DNA of 64,000 nt from an uncultured Hungatella sp. (GTDB lineage: Bacteria; Bacillota; Clostridia; Lachnospirales; Lachnospiraceae): contig CAMUJH010000010.1 of NCBI GenBank assembly GCA_947089145.1, positions 1 to 64,000 on the forward strand, read 5' to 3'. The notes below the pieces were generated by a model. It saw only the letters and a list, made by a program, of their open reading frames with translations, was not told the origin of the DNA and did not search any database. The position numbers and the translations under genes were made by a program. This document shows positions 61,741-64,000 of the stretch, in pieces (the stretch's first letter is position 1; every line of letters begins with the position of its first letter).

Positions 61741-62505
61741 ATGATTTTAGCCATAGATATGGGAAACAGCAACATTGTCATCGGCGCCATTGACGACGAA
61801 AAGACATACTTTGTGGAACGGGTAACCACAAACCACGGGAAGACGGATCTGGAATACGCCATAAACATTAAAAGCATTCTTGAGATTCACAATATTCCTC
61901 TTTCCAAGATCACCGGAGGAATCATCTCCTCTGTTGTGCCGCCCTTAAATTCCACTCTAAAGTCCGCCGTGAAAAAAATTTTCGGATTTGAGCCTTTCTT
62001 AGTCGGGTCCGGCATGAAAACCGGCATGAACATTATTATGGACAACCCTAAAGCCGTAGGAGCTGACATGATCGTGGATGCTGTCGCCGCTAAAAAAAAT
62101 TACCCTTGTCCCATTATCATCATTGATATGGGCACGGCCACCACCATGAGCGTGGTAGACATTTCCGGCAATTACATCGGCGGCGTCATTCTTCCGGGCC
62201 TTAAGGTATCCCTGGATTCCCTAAGCGGAAAGACGGCGCAGCTTCCCTACATCAGCCTTGACATCCCAGGCAAGGTTATCGGAAAGAACACCATCGACTG
62301 CATGCGCTCCGGCATTATGTACGGCAATGCCTCCATGATAGACGGCATTATTGACCGCATGGAGGCAGAGCTTGGCATGTCCGCATCCCTGGTGGCCACG
62401 GGAGGCCTTGCCAGGTTCATTACGCCTTTATGCAGGCATAAGATCTCCTATGAAGATGACCTGCTGTTAAAGGGCCTGCTGATACTTTATAACAAAAATT
62501 TATAA
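61741..62505 (+). CDS. coaX: Type III pantothenate kinase
   Basis: 254 residues, ASKHA-fold kinase phosphorylating pantothenate, first step of CoA synthesis. MILAIDMGNSNIVIGAI phosphate loop at the N-terminus, VVPPLNSTLKSAV, GADMIVDAVAAKK, IIDMGTATTMSVVD and GGVILPGLKVSLDSL are family motifs. The ATG at 61741 follows GGAAAGGAGTCTCTT; an upstream in-frame ATG is ignored. Confidence 0.95.
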   Translation: MILAIDMGNSNIVIGAIDDEKTYFVERVTTNHGKTDLEYAINIKSILEIHNIPLSKITGGIISSVVPPLNSTLKSAVKKIFGFEPFLVGSGMKTGMNIIMDNPKAVGADMIVDAVAAKKNYPCPIIIIDMGTATTMSVVDISGNYIGGVILPGLKVSLDSLSGKTAQLPYISLDIPGKVIGKNTIDCMRSGIMYGNASMIDGIIDRMEAELGMSASLVATGGLARFITPLCRHKISYEDDLLLKGLLILYNKNL

Positions 62506-62571
62506 GCCTGAAGGCTTTTGTCAAGGCAGTTTTCCAAATTTAAGCAGGAAATTATTTTCAATCTTCCTGCC

Positions 62572-62600
62572 GCATAAATCCATAAAATCCGTACATCATT
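62572..62600 (+). promoter_or_regulatory. Candidate forespore (sigma-F/G type) promoter of sigG
   Basis: GCATA at 62572-62576 and CATCATT at 62594-62600, 17-bp spacer, resembling the GHATR/CATWHTA pattern of forespore promoters with mismatches in the -10. Its place about 45 nt before sigG fits autoregulation or sigma-F control. Confidence 0.45.
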
Positions 62601-62644
62601 CTTTTATAGCTTATGAATTTCAGAATGATGCGGAGGTAATGGAC

Positions 62645-63421
62645 ATGTCACTATACAAGGTTGAAATCTGCGGGGTCAATACAGCAAAGCTTCCGTTACT
62701 TAATAACGAGGAAAAAGAGGAACTGTTCAGGCGTATCAAGCAGGGTGACAAAGAGGCCAGGGAACAGTACATCAAAGGAAACTTAAGGCTGGTATTAAGC
62801 GTCATCCAGCGGTTTTCCGGCAGCAATGAAAATGTAGACGACCTGTTTCAGATCGGCTGCATCGGCCTTATTAAAGCCATCGACAATTTCGACACATCTC
62901 AGAATGTGAAATTTTCCACCTACGCCGTTCCGATGATCCTGGGTGAGGTGAGAAGGTATCTGCGGGACAATAATTCCATCCGGGTCAGCCGTTCCCTGCG
63001 GGATACTGCCTACAAGGCCATCTACGCCAGAGAAGGCCTGACCCGCAAAAACTCCAAAGAACCCACCATTATGGAAATCGCCCAGGAAATCGGCATCAGC
63101 AAGGAAGAGATCACCTATGCCCTGGATGCCATCCAGACGCCCGTAAGCCTGTACGAGCCAGTGTACACTGACGGCGGGGACCCTCTGTACGTTATGGACC
63201 AGATCAGCGACAAAAAGAACCTGGAAGAAAACTGGGTGGAGGACATTTCCCTAAGCGAGGCCATGAAGCGTCTCCCCGAGCGGGAACGTCACATTATTGA
63301 CATGCGTTTTTTTGAGGGCAAGACTCAGACCGAGGTGGCCGAGGAGATCCATATCAGCCAGGCCCAGGTATCGCGCCTGGAAAAAAACGCATTAAAAGCC
63401 ATGAAAAATTATCTCAGCTGA
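62645..63421 (+). CDS. sigG: RNA polymerase sporulation sigma factor sigma-G
   Basis: 258 residues, late forespore sigma factor. The N-terminus LYKVEICGVNTAKLPLLNNEE is diagnostic of SigG (shared part KVEICGVNT). Region 2 (FQIGCIGLIKAIDNFDTSQN, STYAVPMILGEVRRYLRDN), region 3 (IAQEIGISKEEITYALDA) and region 4 helix-turn-helix (KTQTEVAEEIHISQAQVSRLEK) are complete. The ATG at 62645 has GGAGG 8 nt upstream; the ATG two codons earlier is too close to it. It shows that the organism can sporulate. Confidence 0.93.
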   Translation: MSLYKVEICGVNTAKLPLLNNEEKEELFRRIKQGDKEAREQYIKGNLRLVLSVIQRFSGSNENVDDLFQIGCIGLIKAIDNFDTSQNVKFSTYAVPMILGEVRRYLRDNNSIRVSRSLRDTAYKAIYAREGLTRKNSKEPTIMEIAQEIGISKEEITYALDAIQTPVSLYEPVYTDGGDPLYVMDQISDKKNLEENWVEDISLSEAMKRLPERERHIIDMRFFEGKTQTEVAEEIHISQAQVSRLEKNALKAMKNYLS

Positions 63422-63513
63422 CACACAGCATCCTGCCGCTTCCATCAGTCAAAAAACATCCGCCGCACATTGACAAATATTTGAAATTTCTTTCCTTTTT
63501 CTTTCATTATCTG

Positions 63514-63542
63514 TAGATTTTATACAAGAAACATAGTATAAT
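63514..63542 (+). promoter_or_regulatory. Possible promoter of the Sir2-like gene
   Basis: TATAAT at 63537-63542 with only a poor -35 (TAGATT, 17-bp spacer). The upstream TTGACA at 63470-63475 has no -10 at a suitable distance. Confidence 0.4.
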
Positions 63543-63593
63543 AAGTATATATCCATCCAGATAATGTACAAATATCAGAAAGGGGAACCGGCA

Positions 63594-64000
63594 ATGGATG
63601 ACAAAATTACCCTACTACGCAAAATGCTCAGCGGCAGCCGCTATACGGTGGCCCTGTGCGGCTCCGGCATGATGGAAGAAGGCGGCTTCATCGGCGTAAA
63701 AAAGCAGGAAAAAGCATATGCCATTGAAGAAAAGTACGGCTACTGTTCCGACGAACTGTACACCAGCGCATTTTATAATACCCGCCCGGAGCTGTTCTTC
63801 ACTTTCTACCGAAATGAGATGTTAAATTTCCCCCCTGAGCTGACTGCCTCCGGCCCGGCTATGGCTGCCCTTGAAAAAAACGGGCACCTGCACTGCGTCA
63901 TTACCAGCAATATCTATGATATTCCCCGCAGAGGCGGCTGCCAGAATGTGATCAACCTTCACGGCACCATTTACGAAAATCAATGCCCCCGCTGCAAGAG
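63594..64000 (+). CDS. Sir2-family protein, divergent (partial)
   Basis: ATG at 63594 after AAGGGGAACCGGCA, open to the right edge with 135 residues visible. It resembles NAD-dependent deacylases: an NAD-pocket-like TVALCGSGMMEEGGFIG (canonical GAGxSxxxGIPxFR is changed), then LHCVITSNIYDIPRRGGCQ (canonical TQNxDxLHxxAG is changed) and VINLHGTIYENQCPRCK, which keeps the LHG with the presumed catalytic His and the first Cys pair of the zinc site. The altered NAD motifs suggest a specialised or inactive member. The C-terminus is missing. Confidence 0.75.
   Translation, partial: MDDKITLLRKMLSGSRYTVALCGSGMMEEGGFIGVKKQEKAYAIEEKYGYCSDELYTSAFYNTRPELFFTFYRNEMLNFPPELTASGPAMAALEKNGHLHCVITSNIYDIPRRGGCQNVINLHGTIYENQCPRCK

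Noticed and set aside
1..64000. CRISPR arrays, tRNA or rRNA genes, intact transposase or phage genes
   Set aside because: No regularly spaced repeats with unique spacers, no cloverleaf or rRNA sequence, and no transposase or phage motifs were seen on either strand.

Overview
The window looks like chromosomal DNA from a spore-forming Clostridium of the family Lachnospiraceae (Clostridium cluster XIVa type). This is inferred from gene content and synteny, not from a database search. The pointers are a sporulation sigma-G gene, a glmS ribozyme, complete mre/min shape and division operons in Firmicutes order, mutS-mutL-miaA-miaB with an aluminium-resistance-type PLP gene, strong AGGAGG ribosome sites with several GTG and TTG starts, and A/T-rich consensus promoters in DNA of roughly 50% GC. 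I see no tRNA, rRNA, CRISPR array, intact insertion sequence or prophage.

Layout. 1-1229: a minus-strand secreted protein whose C-terminal in-frame 66-bp repeats run off the left edge. 1355-3436: glmS behind a consensus promoter and a full glmS self-cleaving ribozyme. 3488-11393: minus-strand housekeeping genes (cytidylate-kinase-like; aroB-lspA-rluD-sdaAB-sdaAA; HlyD-like/yggS/sepF). 11394-12335: about 0.9 kb of non-coding DNA carrying two inverted copies of an identical 85-bp hairpin element whose outer stems differ in sequence but keep perfect pairing. 12336-22540: one long wall and division operon, radC-mreC-mreD-mrdA-minC-minD-minE-rodA-mgsA-dacF, followed by a small P-loop ATPase with its own promoter. 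22645-31504: miaB-mutS-mutL-miaA and a PLP lyase-like gene. 31531-34451: AEC transporter, ABM monooxygenase, diguanylate cyclase.

34540-51420 is a coherent molybdenum-hydroxylase island. On one side of a Crp/Fnr regulator lies a xanthine-dehydrogenase-family enzyme ([2Fe-2S] subunit, Mo subunit, and a chimeric FAD subunit into which a GltD-like NADPH/Fe-S oxidoreductase is inserted), plus an eroded paralogue of that chimera. On the other side an operon runs mocA::ModE-HTH fusion, histidine phosphatase::HD fusion, MoeA-like, moaA, moaC, MOSC::MoaB fusion, modA, modB, modC. It would supply molybdate uptake and a cytidylylated molybdenum cofactor to the hydroxylase. A 164-bp tandem repeat rich in hairpins separates the two convergent halves.

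51507-56105: a less conserved stretch with a AAA-ATPase/nuclease gene broken by an internal deletion, an intact TylF-type methyltransferase, a broken paralogue of it, and a MATE transporter. 56359-64000: a methyl-accepting chemotaxis receptor, prfC, coaBC, coaX, sigG with a candidate forespore promoter, and the start of a divergent Sir2-like gene cut by the right edge.

The best leads are the paired hairpin elements near 11.5-12.3 kb and the chimeric electron-transfer subunit of the molybdenum hydroxylase with its fused cofactor-supply proteins.
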